The notes below the pieces were generated by a model. The model had not been told where the DNA came from and made no database searches. It saw nothing but the letters and a program-made list of their open reading frames with translations. DNA of 64,000 bases from Maratus speciosus (taxonomy: Eukaryota > Arthropoda > Arachnida > Araneae > Salticidae), in the NCBI GenBank assembly GCA_963932465.1, contig OZ010798.1:17902981-17966980 (forward strand). Reading direction: 5' to 3'. Shown in pieces: positions 1 through 12,637 of the stretch (positions are counted from its first letter, which is position 1; each line of letters begins with the position of its first letter). The translations under genes and the position numbers were made by a program.

Positions 1-2
1 TT

Positions 3-194
3 CAAACTAAATTTGGAAATACGACTATTGCAAGATTAGAAGTTAATGACGTAGAAAAAGATTATTTTCTTAAAAAGAGTCATGGAAAAATATCTGAAAA
101 TGCAATAACAAAACTGAATAAAGGGGGTTATATCTTTCATTTTAAAGGAAAAAATAATGACGGCTATTATGATTATGAAGTAGAAAAAGCTTAA
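3..194 (+). CDS. C-terminal end of an unidentified protein, cut by the window edge
   Basis: The frame beginning at base 3 is open from the window edge for 63 codons to a TAA at 192-194, which is long for DNA this AT-rich. The peptide is charged and mixed (Lys, Asp, Glu, Asn), with a tyrosine- and glycine-rich end reading KGGYIFHF then NNDGYYDYEVEKA. That composition looks more like coding sequence than the low-complexity Lys/Asn/Ile runs seen in random frames nearby. There is no internal start that would make it complete and no obvious splice acceptor, so I treat it as the last exon of a gene that begins to the left. I do not recognise the family and assign no function. A chance open frame remains possible. 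Confidence 0.35.
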   Translation, partial: QTKFGNTTIARLEVNDVEKDYFLKKSHGKISENAITKLNKGGYIFHFKGKNNDGYYDYEVEKA

Positions 195-1627
195 TCCTGC
201 AATTTCTTTTAAATCTTACAATAATCGGATGGACCATTTATCGAACTATCAAACTCCCTAAATAATATTTACTGAAATTCAAAATAAACTTCTTTATTGT
301 CAAAGATGGGTTCATTTCGACACAAACTATTTTTTTAATTTTATCGAACTATGAAAATATCAAACTACCAGAATAGTATTTATAATTGTAAATAAAAAGA
401 GAAAATTGGTTATCTATTAAAAATATGATAAAAATCATTTAACTTTTATTTTCAGACTTCAATATAATGCAATTGATATTATCTTAGCTTATTTATTTCA
501 TCTGTCTAAACTTTGTTCAAATAATCGCTAAATATTAGCTTGGAATTGATTTTTATTTAATATCATCTATCGAAAAATTTTTTCTAAATAAATATTACAA
601 TAGTTTGTCATAAGTACTTTACTCTTTAATGGTCTTTCGCCTACCTTTCATTATTTTAAATTTGACCCCATTATTACAAATCATAGCATCGATAACTCTA
701 ATGATTATACTATTCTCAACCTGGTTTATTATTAAGAAAATGCGTCAGTCAAACTTTTTGATCACAGTAATCGTTATATATTAGCATTTAGTGGGTCAAT
801 TCAAATACTATTTTATAATCATCATTTGCTCCACAATTTCATCCAATAATATTGACATAAATCAGAACTGTCGTCTTTCGAGATACACTAGCTCTACATA
901 TATGCTGAAAGTTTGTTCCGACAGTAAGCGCGCACTCCCGCTCAGCCGATTGCACTCCGTCATGCGAGACCGGCGCGGGAACTTCCCCGAAGCGAAGAAC
1001 GAAAATCTCAAATCTGAAACTCTTCCTAGGCGGACCCGCACTAAACGCCCGGATAGATGGGAATATACAAATTATGGTATTATTTTATATTCATCATTTC
1101 TTCGATATTTAGACAGTCAAACTTTTTCATCTCATTAAATATTAATATTGTATGGATTATTTCGAATTATGAAAAATTGTTCGATAGTCAAACTTTTCGA
1201 TGAAAATCTTACAATTTTAGGTACAATATTCGATATTTAGACAGACAAACTTTTTGATGAAAATCTTACAAAAATCGTTAAATATTTGCGTTTAGTGGAA
1301 TATTAAAAGTGTTCCATAGTCGCTACCATATACTACTTATATATATATATAAAATATATGGATGATATAGTTAGATTCTCAGTTGATATCTGCATTGCAG
1401 ATTTTTTGGTTTATCTTTACGATCAAATTTTACCGAAAAAATTAAAAAGGTGTTTATTAATCTTAATTATCAACCAGCTGCATAAATCAAATCTGTCAAT
1501 AAAGCAGTTTTCTTCTTTTTTTACCATATTCATACAGCTAACCATACACTCTTGGAAAAATATTAAATTTCTTCCTTATCTGCAGATTTTATAATTACAG
1601 CTTTTTTCTTATTTATTTTTAGTGTAC
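195..1627. other. Non-coding stretch with degenerate short repeats
   Basis: No gene is recognised. Several diverged copies of a motif around AGTCAAACTTTTTGATGA are seen near 748, 1111, 1185 and 1245, two of them followed by a TTAGTGG-like segment, which suggests an old tandem or dispersed repeat. The segment 1550-1620 resembles the CTGCAGATTT repeat found again at 4270-4790. Confidence 0.4.
895..1060. other. GC-rich, CpG-rich island in AT-rich DNA
   Basis: About 165 bp are strikingly rich in CpG (GCGCGC, CCGGCGCGGG, GCGAAG, CGCCCGG) while both flanks are AT-rich. The island interrupts the surrounding repeat. It is open in one + frame as part of a longer open stretch, but no family is recognised. 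It could be a fragment of a younger insertion, a promoter or a captured exon. Confidence 0.4.
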
Positions 1628-4216
1628 TAGGGGGCTCGGCCCCCTACGAGCTACGCTCGCCAACCCCCCATTCAGACACCACATTTTCAAAAAGCACGCC
1701 AATTTGATTGGCTTTAAAAAGATTTTGAAAGATTGAATTCTCTCTATTCTAAAAAAAAAGTAACTACCGCTGTCACCGCCGCCGCCGGTTTTGAGTTTTT
1801 TGTGACCGGAGGTCTTTCTCCGTTAATAATAAGAAAAATATTGTATACAAAAATATGAAAATCAGCGGTATTATAGAGAAATGTTTGATAAACACGCTGA
1901 TGCAGGCAGTTTTCAAATCGAAGAATTATTTAAAGAGATATTTAAGGCTAAATTTGGACAAAGTCGTTCCATTAAAAAAGTTTTATAGGAGCAAAAACTG
2001 TACATCGGAATTTAATCATTTTTAAATCATTTTATACGTTATAATTTCCCGGTGTGCAGATTGCATTTAGTTTTTAAATTTTACTCATCTTTTGAGCTTT
2101 TATTTCTATTTTAAATTCAAATTTTCGGCATTTCGAGAGATATTTTTTAATTATTTTAGAAAATTGTACTAATTTAACCTGTTGCCAACTTTATAAATAG
2201 CGCAAACAATAATGTTTGCTTCAAATTAAAAAATTTACACGTGACTATTATAAACAGAAAAAAAACTTTCAAATTAGAATTAAATAATTACGTATAAAAA
2301 GCAGGAACTTATTGAAAATTACTTCATCCATAAATACACGTGAATTTTAACAGAGAAAGGATATTGTAAAATAATAAATTCATTAACATGCGTTAGAAGT
2401 CTTAAATAGGAGAAATTACATCCCATTTACGTCACATTACACTTATTACGTAAAATGAACAAAAAATAATATTGCAAAACAGTTTAAATTTAAAAACTGC
2501 GCAAGAAATTTGATATTTCGAGATGATCTTTTAAGCTATTTTTGATGGGACAGCGCAAATAATATTTCATTTCTAACAAAAGTATTTTCACGTGAATATT
2601 AAAAAGAGAAAGAAAACTTTGGTGCAAATTACGTGAGATTAAAAAAAGATGCATTTAAAATGTATTTTATTTATTTATTTATTTATTGACCAACAAACAT
2701 ACGACTTGTGTGCTTGACATGAGAGCCCGCTTAAAATGTCTTATTTAAAAGAACTTTCTTTTCGCTTTGTTAAAAAATACCGGGAAACAAAGACTCTGTT
2801 TACTTAATTCATTTTATATGAGCTTATTTTGAAATGTTTAACTGATTTAATGTAATCAAAGAGGAAAATAGCCATTGCAACTTTTAACAGCAGCTGATTT
2901 TTCCTTAAAATTCCCCAATCAAAGAGAAATGAATAGAAACCCGTTTATAGGGAGATCGCCACTGTTTTTTAAATTATAATTCAATTCTTTCAAAATCTTT
3001 TTAAAGCCGATCAAATTAGCGTGCTTTTAGAAACTGTGGTGTCTGAACGGGGGTTGGTGAGCGTAGCTCGTAGGGGGCCGAGCCCCCTAGTAATTTAAAA
3101 AACAGTGGCGATCTCCCTATAAGCGGGTTTCTATTCATTTCTCTTTGATTGGGGAATTTTAAGGAAAAATCAGGTGCTATTAAAAGATACAATGGCTGTT
3201 TTCATCTTTGATTAAATAAAATCATTAAACATCTCAAAATAAGCTAATATAAATGAATTAAGTAAACCGCGTCTTTGTCTCCCGGTATTTTTTAACAAAG
3301 CGAAAAGAAAGTTCTTTCTGACGTAATTTTCACCAAACTTTTCTTTCTCTTTTTAATATTCACGTGAAAATACTTTTGTTAGAAATGAAATATTATTTGC
3401 GCTGTCCCAGCAAAAATAGTGGAAAAGATCATCTCGAAATGTCAAATAAATGTCTCGAGCAATTTTTAAATTTAAACTGTTTTGCAATATTATTTTTTGT
3501 TCATTTTACATAATAAGTGTAATGTGACGTAATTTCTCCTATTTAAGACTTCTAACGCATGTTAATGAATTTATTATTTTACAATATCCTTTCTCTGTTA
3601 AAATTCACGTGTAAATATAGTTCTTCTGACGTAATTTTCAATAAGTTCCTGCTTTATACGCAATTATTTAATTATAATTTGAAAGTATCTTTTCTGTTTA
3701 AAATAGTCACGTGTAAATAAATTTTTAATTTGAAGCAAACATTGTTTGCGTTGTTTATACAGTTGGCAACAGGTTAAATTAGTACAATTTTCTAAAATAA
3801 GTAAAAAATATCTCTCGAAATGCTGAAAATTTGAATTTAAAATAGAAATAAAACCTCAAAAAATGAGTCAAATTAAAAAAAAATAAATGAATTCTGCACA
3901 CCGGGAAATTATAACGTTAAAATGATCTAAAAATTATTAAATTCCGATGTATAGTTTTTGCTCCTATAAAACTTTTTTAATGGCACGATTTTGTCCAACT
4001 TTAACATTAAATATCTCTTAAAATAATTCTTCGATTTGAAAACTGTCTGCTTCAGTGTGTTTACTAAACATTTCTCTATAATATCGCCGATTTTCATATT
4101 TTTGTATGCAATATTTTTCTTAATATTAACGGAGAAAGACCTCCGGTCACAAAAAATTCAAAACCGGCGTCGTCGGCGGTGACAGCGTAAGTTACTTTTT
4201 TTTAGAATAGAGAGAT
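1628..4216. mobile_element. Foldback element with giant inverted arms
   Basis: The layout is T1 - A - T1' - A'. T1 (1628-1738) begins TAGGGGGCTCGGCCCCCTA and is repeated inverted as T1' (about 2977-3090). Arm A (about 1739-2976) is repeated inverted as A' (about 3092-4216). The arm match is visible at both ends (the GTGACCGGAGGTCTTTCTCC segment near 1801 and its complement near 4130) and in the middle. Arm A carries about 105 bp near 2640-2745 that A' lacks. T1 holds a strong GC hairpin ending in CTAG, which recalls Helitron-type 3' ends, but the hairpin spacing is not typical, so the class stays open. No protein is encoded. Confidence 0.75.
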
Positions 4217-4269
4217 TGTTTTCATTCAGTACCCTATCTTTTCTACATAAAGGTGAAAAATAACATAAA

Positions 4270-4790
4270 GTCTACCTCATCTGAAAATGCAATTATTTTC
4301 TAAAATATATTTTATCATAAATGTAATTGGATACGGATCTTCTCAGCGTAATACTGGAAAAACTTAAAATATGCCTCATCTGTAGATTTCATTATTGTAG
4401 GAATTTTCTTATATGATTATTTTTAATAGCAACACACCTTCGCTGTGTAATTGTGGGATCTGCAGATGAGGCAGATTATTAATGTTTTTCCAGGATTACG
4501 CAAAGAAGATAGGCTTTGTTTAGGCAATACTCAAAAAACATTAAAATCCTGCCTCATCTGCAGGTTTTATTATTGTAGAAATTTTCTTATCTATTTTTTT
4601 CTATTTTCATGAGCAGTCGAACTCATCATTATAATGACGGAAAAACATTAAAAACCTGCCTCATCTGCAGATGTAACTTTTGCAGAAAATTTCAGATATT
4701 TTTTTCCAATTATTTTCGTTAGCAACCAATCTTCTTACGTAATACAGAAAAACATTAAAAATCTGCCTCATCTGCAGATTTCTTTCATAC
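4270..4790. repeat. Array of about 110-bp units carrying GCCTCATCTGCAGAT
   Basis: Five or so copies of ACATTAAAA(A/T)CCTGCCTCATCTGCAG, one inverted, lie near 4278, 4368, 4452 (inverted), 4550, 4655 and 4763. Most are followed by a T-rich spacer and preceded by GGAAAAACATT. A further degenerate copy lies left of the foldback element near 1550-1620, so the foldback probably inserted into this array. Confidence 0.65.
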
Positions 4791-4939
4791 TTATTGCATC
4801 GGTTGTTAACAAAACATAGACCCTTGCAATAAAAATGAAGTATTCACAAAAATTATATTCTAGCCGTGATGAACTCTCTCAACAATCAACTTTGTCAACT
4901 CTCAAAACAATTTTATTACATATTTTTATGTTCCTGTTT

Positions 4940-5190
4940 TTATTTTTTCAGTTCCTAGTATAAGTTCACACTCTCCCTATATTTATTTATATATCTCGTT
5001 CAAATTTTCAATTGTTAATAAAATACTTATTATTCATCCTATCAAGTTGAAATAAAATTTTTTAAACTTGTACTGGATGACAATTGATGTTAATACAGAT
5101 TTTACAAATATTAATTCATTAATTAAATTTTAATTAATTTTAGTTTTATATGCGAGACAAAATGGCGGCCATTGGTTATTAAACAGCATT
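4940..5190 (-). repeat. Dispersed repeat, copy 1 (conserved tail)
   Basis: About 250 bp match 28588-28845 in inverted orientation. Shared blocks include the CACACTCTCCCTATATTTA run, the CATCCAGTACAAG/CTTGTACTGGATG block and the end CAAAATGGC(G/T)GCCATTGGTTATT. Both copies adjoin an array of short palindromic repeats, but the array sequences differ. Confidence 0.7.
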
Positions 5191-5214
5191 TAATGCATCT
5201 TCATAGCTATAAGG

Positions 5215-5475
5215 GGGGTTAATATCACGCTGATTGAGAAATAAATAGTAATTTTTCAGTTAGTCTAACGCTGTCTGGTCTTTTTGCAACAAGCCTAAAA
5301 AACGCCAGGCTGATTGAGAAACAAGTGGCCAGTTTTCAATTAGCCTAATGATCTCTAGGCTCTTTGCAATAAGCCTGAAAACTATCAGGCTAATTGGAAA
5401 AAGGGAGATGACTTTCCGATTAGCCCGGCTCTTTGCAAAGAGCCTGATTTCTCAATTAGCCTACGAAATATACAC
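5215..5475. repeat. Diverged tandem array of hairpin-forming units
   Basis: Units of about 70 bp repeat motifs such as AGGCTGATTGAGAAA, CAATTAGCCTA, TTTGCAATAAGCCTGAAAA and complements of them (for example AGGCTAATTGG), so single strands could form many small hairpins. A short open frame through 5348-5530 is just this array. Confidence 0.6.
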
Positions 5476-5479
5476 CAGA

Positions 5480-7055
5480 TTCCTTTCTTTATTAAAAATT
5501 TCAAAGACGACTAGCGACCGAAAGCTTTAAAGGTCGGTAATATTTTTATTATTGGCGTAACAATTCAAAATTAATATGTATTTTTCAAAATCCATTAAAA
5601 CAATGTCGCGATTGTCCCCAGTTTTACTGCTTTGCAACATTAGGTATAAAATTTTAATATTTTCTTTAAAATTATATTCATTGAAATTAAAGCTTCTTCC
5701 TCTTTTAATATTCACGTGTAAATATATCATTCATTTGAAAGGATTTGGCAATATTATTAATTGGATTTTTTAAATAAGACATAACTTCTACCGCTTAGTG
5801 CTTTTCTCGCGTAATAATTTAATTAATTTCAAGTTTTCTTGTATTGGATACATTTTTAAAGAGGCAAAAATATTTATAAATAATAATTGGTAATAAGTAT
5901 GTTAAAAAGTTTTACTTATATTTAAAATTCTAGTATTTATCGCATTGATATATAATCAGGAAATCAAATGAGGAAATATTCTAATAAATTATCAACAGAA
6001 TAATAATAATTGATTGTAGGGCAATAATTAAGAACGTCTCATAAAATTCTGTTGAATAAGAAAAATGTAATACAGCAAAACTATGCAATCGACCGTTTAA
6101 ATACTGTTTTTAAGACAGAAAAACAAAATTTAAAAATATTAATTATTTTAATTTTTCAAAATTTCGTTCAAATCGTTCATAAAATGTCTTTAATCCTTTA
6201 TCTTCTGACGGTACTTATAAGTATAATTAAAATAACTTGTTACAAAATTCATTTAATGCATCGATTAGTAGTAATACAGTTTAGAATGAGTTATAGATAT
6301 GAGTTACTTTATTTTGTTACTAAAGCATTATATGTTACACAAAACAAAAGTATTTTTAAAAGGATGATTTCTTTTTCTTTTGCATTTTATCAGCTTACTC
6401 GGCGTTGGGGGGGGGGGGGATTTTTCAATTCGGAAATATTTCTATATTCCTATTGTAAGAACATTTTATTTGTACATTTCTTAATAATTCCCTAATAATT
6501 TGTACATTTCCTTTTCCCTTTTTTTTTCTTTTCTCGTTAAAAATGATCCCAGTTAAATAGCATATTGAATTGTTATCCCTTCAAACAAGTTTCATTTTGA
6601 ATTTTTCTATTTTATTATTCAGGATGATTTATAATCTTCTAAACTTTGTATTTAAGTATTTAAATCAATTCTAGATAGAAAGTAAGTTTAAAGGATTTTA
6701 AATAAAATGATAAATTAATGAAATAATGAAAATGATTACTATAAATCTGTTAAATGCATTTTTTTAGACATTCTGAATAAGGTATAAATTGCATAAGAGT
6801 TTTTTTATTTTTCTTCTTGCAAATGCAAATAATGTATTTTTCTGAAAAAACAAAAGCAAAAACGTTAAAAATCACTTGTTTCCTTGAAACCTAATAAAAT
6901 CTGAAATTTTCCGAAAGGAAAAGTTTTTATAAGTATGTCCAAAAAAAAAAAAAAAAAAAAAAAGGCACAAAAAATTTAACTGTATGTATGTATAGTGTTT
7001 GATGCTGTTTTATTTCCGAAAAAATATATGTAATTCAATGAAAAGACATTGAAGC

Positions 7056-7091
<36 letters not shown>

Positions 7092-8585
7092 CAGTATTCA
7101 GAGGGGAAAAAAAGTGTTTTACTGCCCTTTAAATACAACTGAAACAAAATAGCTCTTTCTCTTTATAAAAATAATCAGGAAAGCCCAGAAAACTATACCA
7201 GACTTCCTCCTTCCAATTCACTTGATTGTGGGTATCTCTTGAACCCCCCATTGTGACAGTCTGCATGTCAAAGGCCAAACTCTGCTCCCTCCTGCATTGA
7301 TTTATGTTTTAGGGGGGGGGAATGAAATTTTTAACGTTTTTGTCTAATATCTGAAGTTTAAATAAACCTAAACGAAAAATTTTAATTTGTATAAATAGAT
7401 GAAAATACAGGCTTTCTTGTGTAGTTTTCAAAATTTTAAAACTCCAAATAGAATTGAAGTTATTTAATGTTATTTACATTTCGCTTACTTCTTAAGACTT
7501 TAGCATTAAATTAAAAAATAAGTATACATTTTAAAATTATTTTGTCAACGAAAACAGAAAGCGACATCTTTTAAGAAGTGCACACAGAAAAAATGAGTTA
7601 AAAATATTAATTTTCTGACGAGATATTAGACAAATAAAGAGGCATTAAATGGCCATTGGTTTAACATTGGAGAGGGAAATCTAAAATCTGAGTGATAAGG
7701 GGCCTTAAGCTCCAGATAGACGTATCAGTCTACTCGCGGTCTTTTTGTTCTGGTCAGACGGTGCTTTCTTGTGGTTACATAGTGTTTTTCATTAGAATAA
7801 AACCGAAGCATTGCATTGCATTGAAACGATTAGAAATTATCTAACATCCATTTCTGAAACGAGTATTGATTACAATTAATTGTATAATAGTGAAAAAAAA
7901 ATTTTAGGATAAGCAAATCTTAATTCATCAATATTTCATTTAACAATAAAAAAGCAAGTCATCATAAATCTGATTTTTATTCTTTACAATTTTATTTTTG
8001 CGTTTATTTTGTTTAATAATAATGTTTTATTGCTTAAAACTGCAAGAACAGTTATGAATTTAAAATTATCTTAAATTAATTTAAAATACTGCTTTTTATA
8101 AACATTTTTCTCCAACTCCGGTTACCACAACATTCCGCTTATGATGACACTTTATTTCTGGTTATTAGAGTGTCGGGATAACGAGGTTCGACTGTATTTG
8201 AAAATGAATTGCCATTTTATTTTCTTTCATTGATAGACTATATTGATTTTTACTTAAATAATGCACTATGCAATTCTATTTTCCGAAATAATTTACTGAA
8301 GCAGTAGCAGTAAGAATTAGAGGTGTAAACAAGTAGCTCTAAAAATTTTCATTTTTGCTTTTTGGGAAAGAAAAAGAAAAAAAACAACTTTGGTGACAAT
8401 AGAGTTTGTCTACTTCAAATGCTCACAGATATAAATGCTAATCCTCTCCCCCCCCCCCCCCCCCAACCATTAAAATTTATTTCACTTTTTAAATATTTTA
8501 TCTACAGTTTTAAAATAGCTACCTACTGTAAAATATCTTTGGTGATTTATCAATTTAAGGTCTTTTGATTAACTGTACTTTCTGT
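5480..8585. other. Long non-coding AT-rich stretch with homopolymer runs
   Basis: I see no gene. There are homopolymers: G at about 6408-6419, A at about 6940-6963 and 7062-7090, C at about 8448-8463. A Tigger-like end, reading TAACGAGGTTCGACTGTA, lies at about 8178-8195 without a clear partner. Open frames here (for example 6052-6495) encode low-complexity hydrophobic or Lys/Ile/Asn-rich peptides and are not supported as genes. Confidence 0.5.
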
Positions 8586-8589
8586 GACT

Positions 8590-9046
8590 AGGAATTATAG
8601 ATAAGATATCACTGGTAATCACAATCTTTTTACCAAATATATTTATGTATTAATCAAGCTTTTTTGGATATTAAGAATGGCTAAACCTGAAATAAAACTT
8701 CCTTAGTTTATGATTTGGATGTGAATTAATAGGTTACCTTTATGAGGAAAGTTTCATTGAATAATTCAAGATAAATGTATCTCATGTTTATCATGACATT
8801 ATTAATTATATTTACTTGACCTTTTCTTTTAATAATTTAATCATTTTTAAAATTATCTTACTTTTTATTATTTTAGTTTATTACTTTACTTAATTATTTT
8901 AATATTTTACTATATTGCAAGCATTCATTAAAATTTTGATTGCATTATTACATTCAAATTACTGCTTATAAAACATAAATAAAGCAATGACCAGAAATCT
9001 GTAAAATTCTAATATCCGCACAACAAAAATTTGAGGGTGTCTACTG
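8590..9046. mobile_element. Tigger-type MITE fragment
   Basis: It ends in TTGAGGGTGTCTACTG followed by TA, the usual pogo/Tigger terminal layout. Its body (for example the ATTAATCAAGCTTTTTTGG and GCAATGACCAGAA blocks) matches 31500-31976. The left terminal repeat is not seen, so it is truncated. Confidence 0.6.
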
Positions 9047-9240
9047 TATAAAAAATTAAATAATGAAATTCTAACTTTTTCAGTTCAAATATAAGCCCCC
9101 CCCCTCCCCCCGCTTATGTTTGGATTGAAAAAATTAATCACTGAAAATCATTATGGTACTTTTCTGTTATAATCTTTTTTTCATGATTTTTTTTTTCTTA
9201 ATGATGCTGAAAGCAAAAAGAAAGTAAATTTTTACAACTA

Positions 9241-10924
9241 GGGTCACCCGGGGGTAATTCCTGGTCAAAAAGCATCAACATCTAATTATTATAAAAACTA
9301 TTAAAGGTATTGTTCCCAATTTTTTTGTGGAATAAGTCCCCTCTGATGGCTATATTATAAAATGCTTACTTAAATATGTATGCACTTATAATTAAAATAA
9401 TTATAATTTTTAAATGACCAAGAATTACCCCGGAAATGGGGTAATTCTTGGTCAGCATCCTTTTTCATGTAAATAAAGTAGTACAGTTAATTTTTTTATG
9501 ACTGAGTAATAAAATAAGTAGAATCAATCTTCTAAAAGTTTTGTTCATCTCATAATTGTGGAATAATAAAGCATAGACTTTGTTTTGGGCATAAATACAA
9601 AGTTATTTGACGTGCAAAAGACTCTTGTACATTTTACAAATCATTAATTAGCTGAAGAATTTTTATGCATTTTTACAACATTTATAAGCAGTATTTATTA
9701 CTTCATTAGTATCCACTGTGAATGGCTTTATTAACTAGCAAATTTATTTGTCCATAAAAAATATATCTGAATGTTTGTTACCAATTTTATTTTGCTTAGG
9801 CCAACTGAAGTTTTCGGCTACCTTTTCAAGAAATTTTCGATACACACCTTTAATATAATACACAGCATAATAATTAGGTCCCTCTATTGCATTAAGTATA
9901 TTTTTAGGCACCAGTTTGGCATTTTGCAATAAGATAGTATTTCTACTTAAATTGTTTAGTCATAGAGTAGGTCTTATTCTCTGAGCACTTACTGTTTTCT
10001 TCTTTTAAAAGTGTTTAATATAGTAGAGGAAAATTTTATAATCTTTTTTAAAGACTGTGAAGTGTCATTAGTTGAAATAAAATAATTAAAACCTCAAAAA
10101 TTACTTATCTGTTGTGAAATGTGTAAAAATCAAGATCGATGTTTTGCAGAAATTTGAGCAGCAGTTTTGAATCTAATTTTTTTTTTTTTTAATATTTAAT
10201 TTCAACTAAATGAATAATTAAGGCATATATTTCAAAGCAAAGGATTCAAAAGTATCTTTGAGATTTTTTACAGTTTCGTAAATTGTTATTTTTATAACAA
10301 AAGCGAAAATGATCAAGAATTACCTCAAAAACTCAGTGACCAGGAATTGCCACGGGTGACTCTACTTCATTCAGAACTACAATTAACTAAAATGTGGTGA
10401 ACAGTGTGGTTGCAGTTTATTCTCAAAGGTTTTACGACAATTAAAATCACTAAATATGACAATAAAAGGGAATTAAATGATGATTAAAACATTGACCAGG
10501 AATTACCCTAGTGACCAAGATTTACCCCGGATACATGGGGCGATATTTGACCTTCTATAAATTATTTAAAATAGTATAAAAATTTTCAAGACTGTTTTTT
10601 AATAGCTAAAGTAGTTGGTAATTGAACCAAAAAGAAAGAAAAAAAAATATTTAAAATTCGAGTTCTGACAAACATCTTTGTAAAAATGTATCATAACTAA
10701 GGCCAATGTTGTTTTACAGAAATTTAACAAGCCATTTCAAAAAGATTTTTTTTTCAAAATAAATAAATAATAAACTCATAATTAAGTAATAAATTCCAAT
10801 GAGGATAGTTCAGAGTACCTCTATGATTTTTTTCATTTTGGTAAAGTGTTTTTAAAACATAAAAAAGACTGTGACCAGGAATTACTCCAGAAACTTGCTG
10901 ACCAGGAATTACCCCGGGTGACCC
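9241..10924. mobile_element. 1.7-kb inverted-repeat transposon with many internal GACCAGGAATTACC motifs
   Basis: The left end GGGTCACCCGGGGGTAATTC and the right end GAATTACCCCGGGTGACCC are inverted repeats flanked by TA on each side (9239-9240 and 10925-10926). The motif GACCA(G/A)GAATTACC recurs inside on both strands near 9418, 9438, 10316, 10340, 10497, 10513, 10871 and 10899, as subterminal transposase-binding repeats often do. A related sequence at 12619-12670 lacks the insertion at the matching point (TTTTTACAACT), giving empty-site support. A - strand frame at 9929-9744 (61 aa, with SWPKQNK near its end) could be a remnant of the element's protein, but I cannot name it. Confidence 0.75.
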
Positions 10925-11111
10925 TACTTAATATTGGCCAAGAACATAATCAAAATTTAGTTGAATACTGTGTACTCAGTACACATGAAATTCATATTCA
11001 CAAAAACTATAAATAATTCTATTTCACAAAAAGTACAACTAAATCAAAAAAAAAAAAATTAAATTGATAAAAACATGAGAATGTAACTATTATAAAAATA
11101 CTACATATTAA

Positions 11112-11627
11112 CCCTTAAATGCCTGGTGTTGCTTTTCAGCAACATACCCAATTTAGGCTCTAAAATACTATTAGAATAATATTGAAGCTATAATGCCTAA
11201 TGTTGCCATTAAAATACATTCTGAAGATATTATTAAATTGATTTTCAGCATGTAGATGGCAACACTTGTGCTGTTTAAGAATAAAGATAGATTTATTTTT
11301 TCAATTGTTGCTACTTGTTCCTTTTGTTTTGTAATTGCGAAATACCCTAGTAGCTTGCGAAATACCCTATTTGCAGTGAGCAAGTAAAATTTATTTCTTA
11401 TTATAGTTTTTTAAATTCTTGTGTTTAATATTATAGAGTTTTATCAAGGGAAATTATTTTTTCGATTAAACACCAGTATTGCCAAATAGCAACAGACTGT
11501 TTTTTAGCTGTAAACTATACTTAAAACAAAATATGATTTTTTAAAGTATTTTTCCCATGATTTATTTTTAAAATGAAAGCCGAAAGACCTTATTACAATG
11601 ATTTTTGAAAAATCAGGCATTTAAGGG
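11112..11627. mobile_element. piggyBac-type MITE
   Basis: The ends CCCTTAAATGCCTG and CAGGCATTTAAGGG are inverted repeats. The left flank is TTAA and the right flank TTAT, consistent with a TTAA target with one later change. The inside repeats GTTGC(T/C) and GCAAC motifs. No protein is encoded. Confidence 0.75.
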
Positions 11628-11944
11628 TTATATATAGATTTAGAAGCTACAGTCAGACTTTATTTTGAATCACCCGGTGTGATGCAATTCTGACAATATT
11701 TCTGAACCTTTTGCATGTGATAATGTGTGCCCCCCCCCCTTCAGAATGGATTTGCAGTAAATTTAAAAGTTAATCTATTTTTACATAAACATTCATATAG
11801 ACCCCACAAAAGAAGTTCTTTAATTTAACAATGAATTTAACTAGAATAAGTAAGCAAGCTCAGGTGATCGGCCAAGGTGCTAAAAGTTATGGGGCAAAAT
11901 ATAGACAAAATGCTTGATTGAAATTTAATAGCTTCTTTTCTTAA

Positions 11945-12173
11945 CACGTTCACGGCAGCGCGGTGGGTCACACTCGACTGTCTCAGAGCTGACAAGTTTC
12001 TGGCTTTTTGGATACCAGTATTTTAATACAGAATATATTGTTTTATTTAATTAGAACATTTGGGCGATTTAAAGGAACAACATTTTCTCTAAAATAATAG
12101 TGGTGTGCAAAAAGCCGAAGTCCTGACAACTCTGAGACAATGGAGTGTGACCCACCGCGCCGGCGTGAACGTG
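11945..12173. mobile_element. Short piggyBac-type MITE with intact TTAA targets
   Basis: TTAA occurs on both sides (11941-11944 and 12174-12177). The inverted ends begin CACGTTCACG and include the GCGCGGTGGGTCACACTC block and a CTCAGAG block. The 229-bp length and high CpG content of the ends suggest a fairly young copy. Confidence 0.8.
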
Positions 12174-12637
12174 TTAAAGTCTCGTCCAGGATGCTCTGGC
12201 TAGACCGTGTAAATCCATTACAAACTGTGAGCCAAAAACTACAAGAATCCAATATTTTCTTATGAATATTGAAAAAAAATTAAAAAATGATTAGCATTTG
12301 GAATACCATAAATATGTTATTACTAACAATATTCAATAAGTGAAGGAGACAAAAAATATTGCACATAAAATTATTTTCACATAAAATGTTAGCCTGACAT
12401 GAAGAAAAAAAAACCTGAAAGAAAATCTTAGTATCAGGAATCCTTTTCCTTCTGGTCCCTAAGGCTTCTGCCCGTTCAGCCTAATATGTAATCTGCCTCT
12501 GAGTAGAAAACAGACACTTTCGGGGTGAAATAAATAAATCGATAATTTCTCCCTGGGATGGTTGGGGGGAGGGGGGGGGGTGCTATTATGGCACTTTTCT
12601 GGTTCATTTTATTTTCATGATGCAGAAAGCAAAAAGA

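Noticed and set aside
6052..6495. 147-residue open frame on the + strand
   Set aside because: Low-complexity Ile/Lys/Leu peptide crossing a G homopolymer, no domain, no splice context; typical of AT-rich non-coding DNA.
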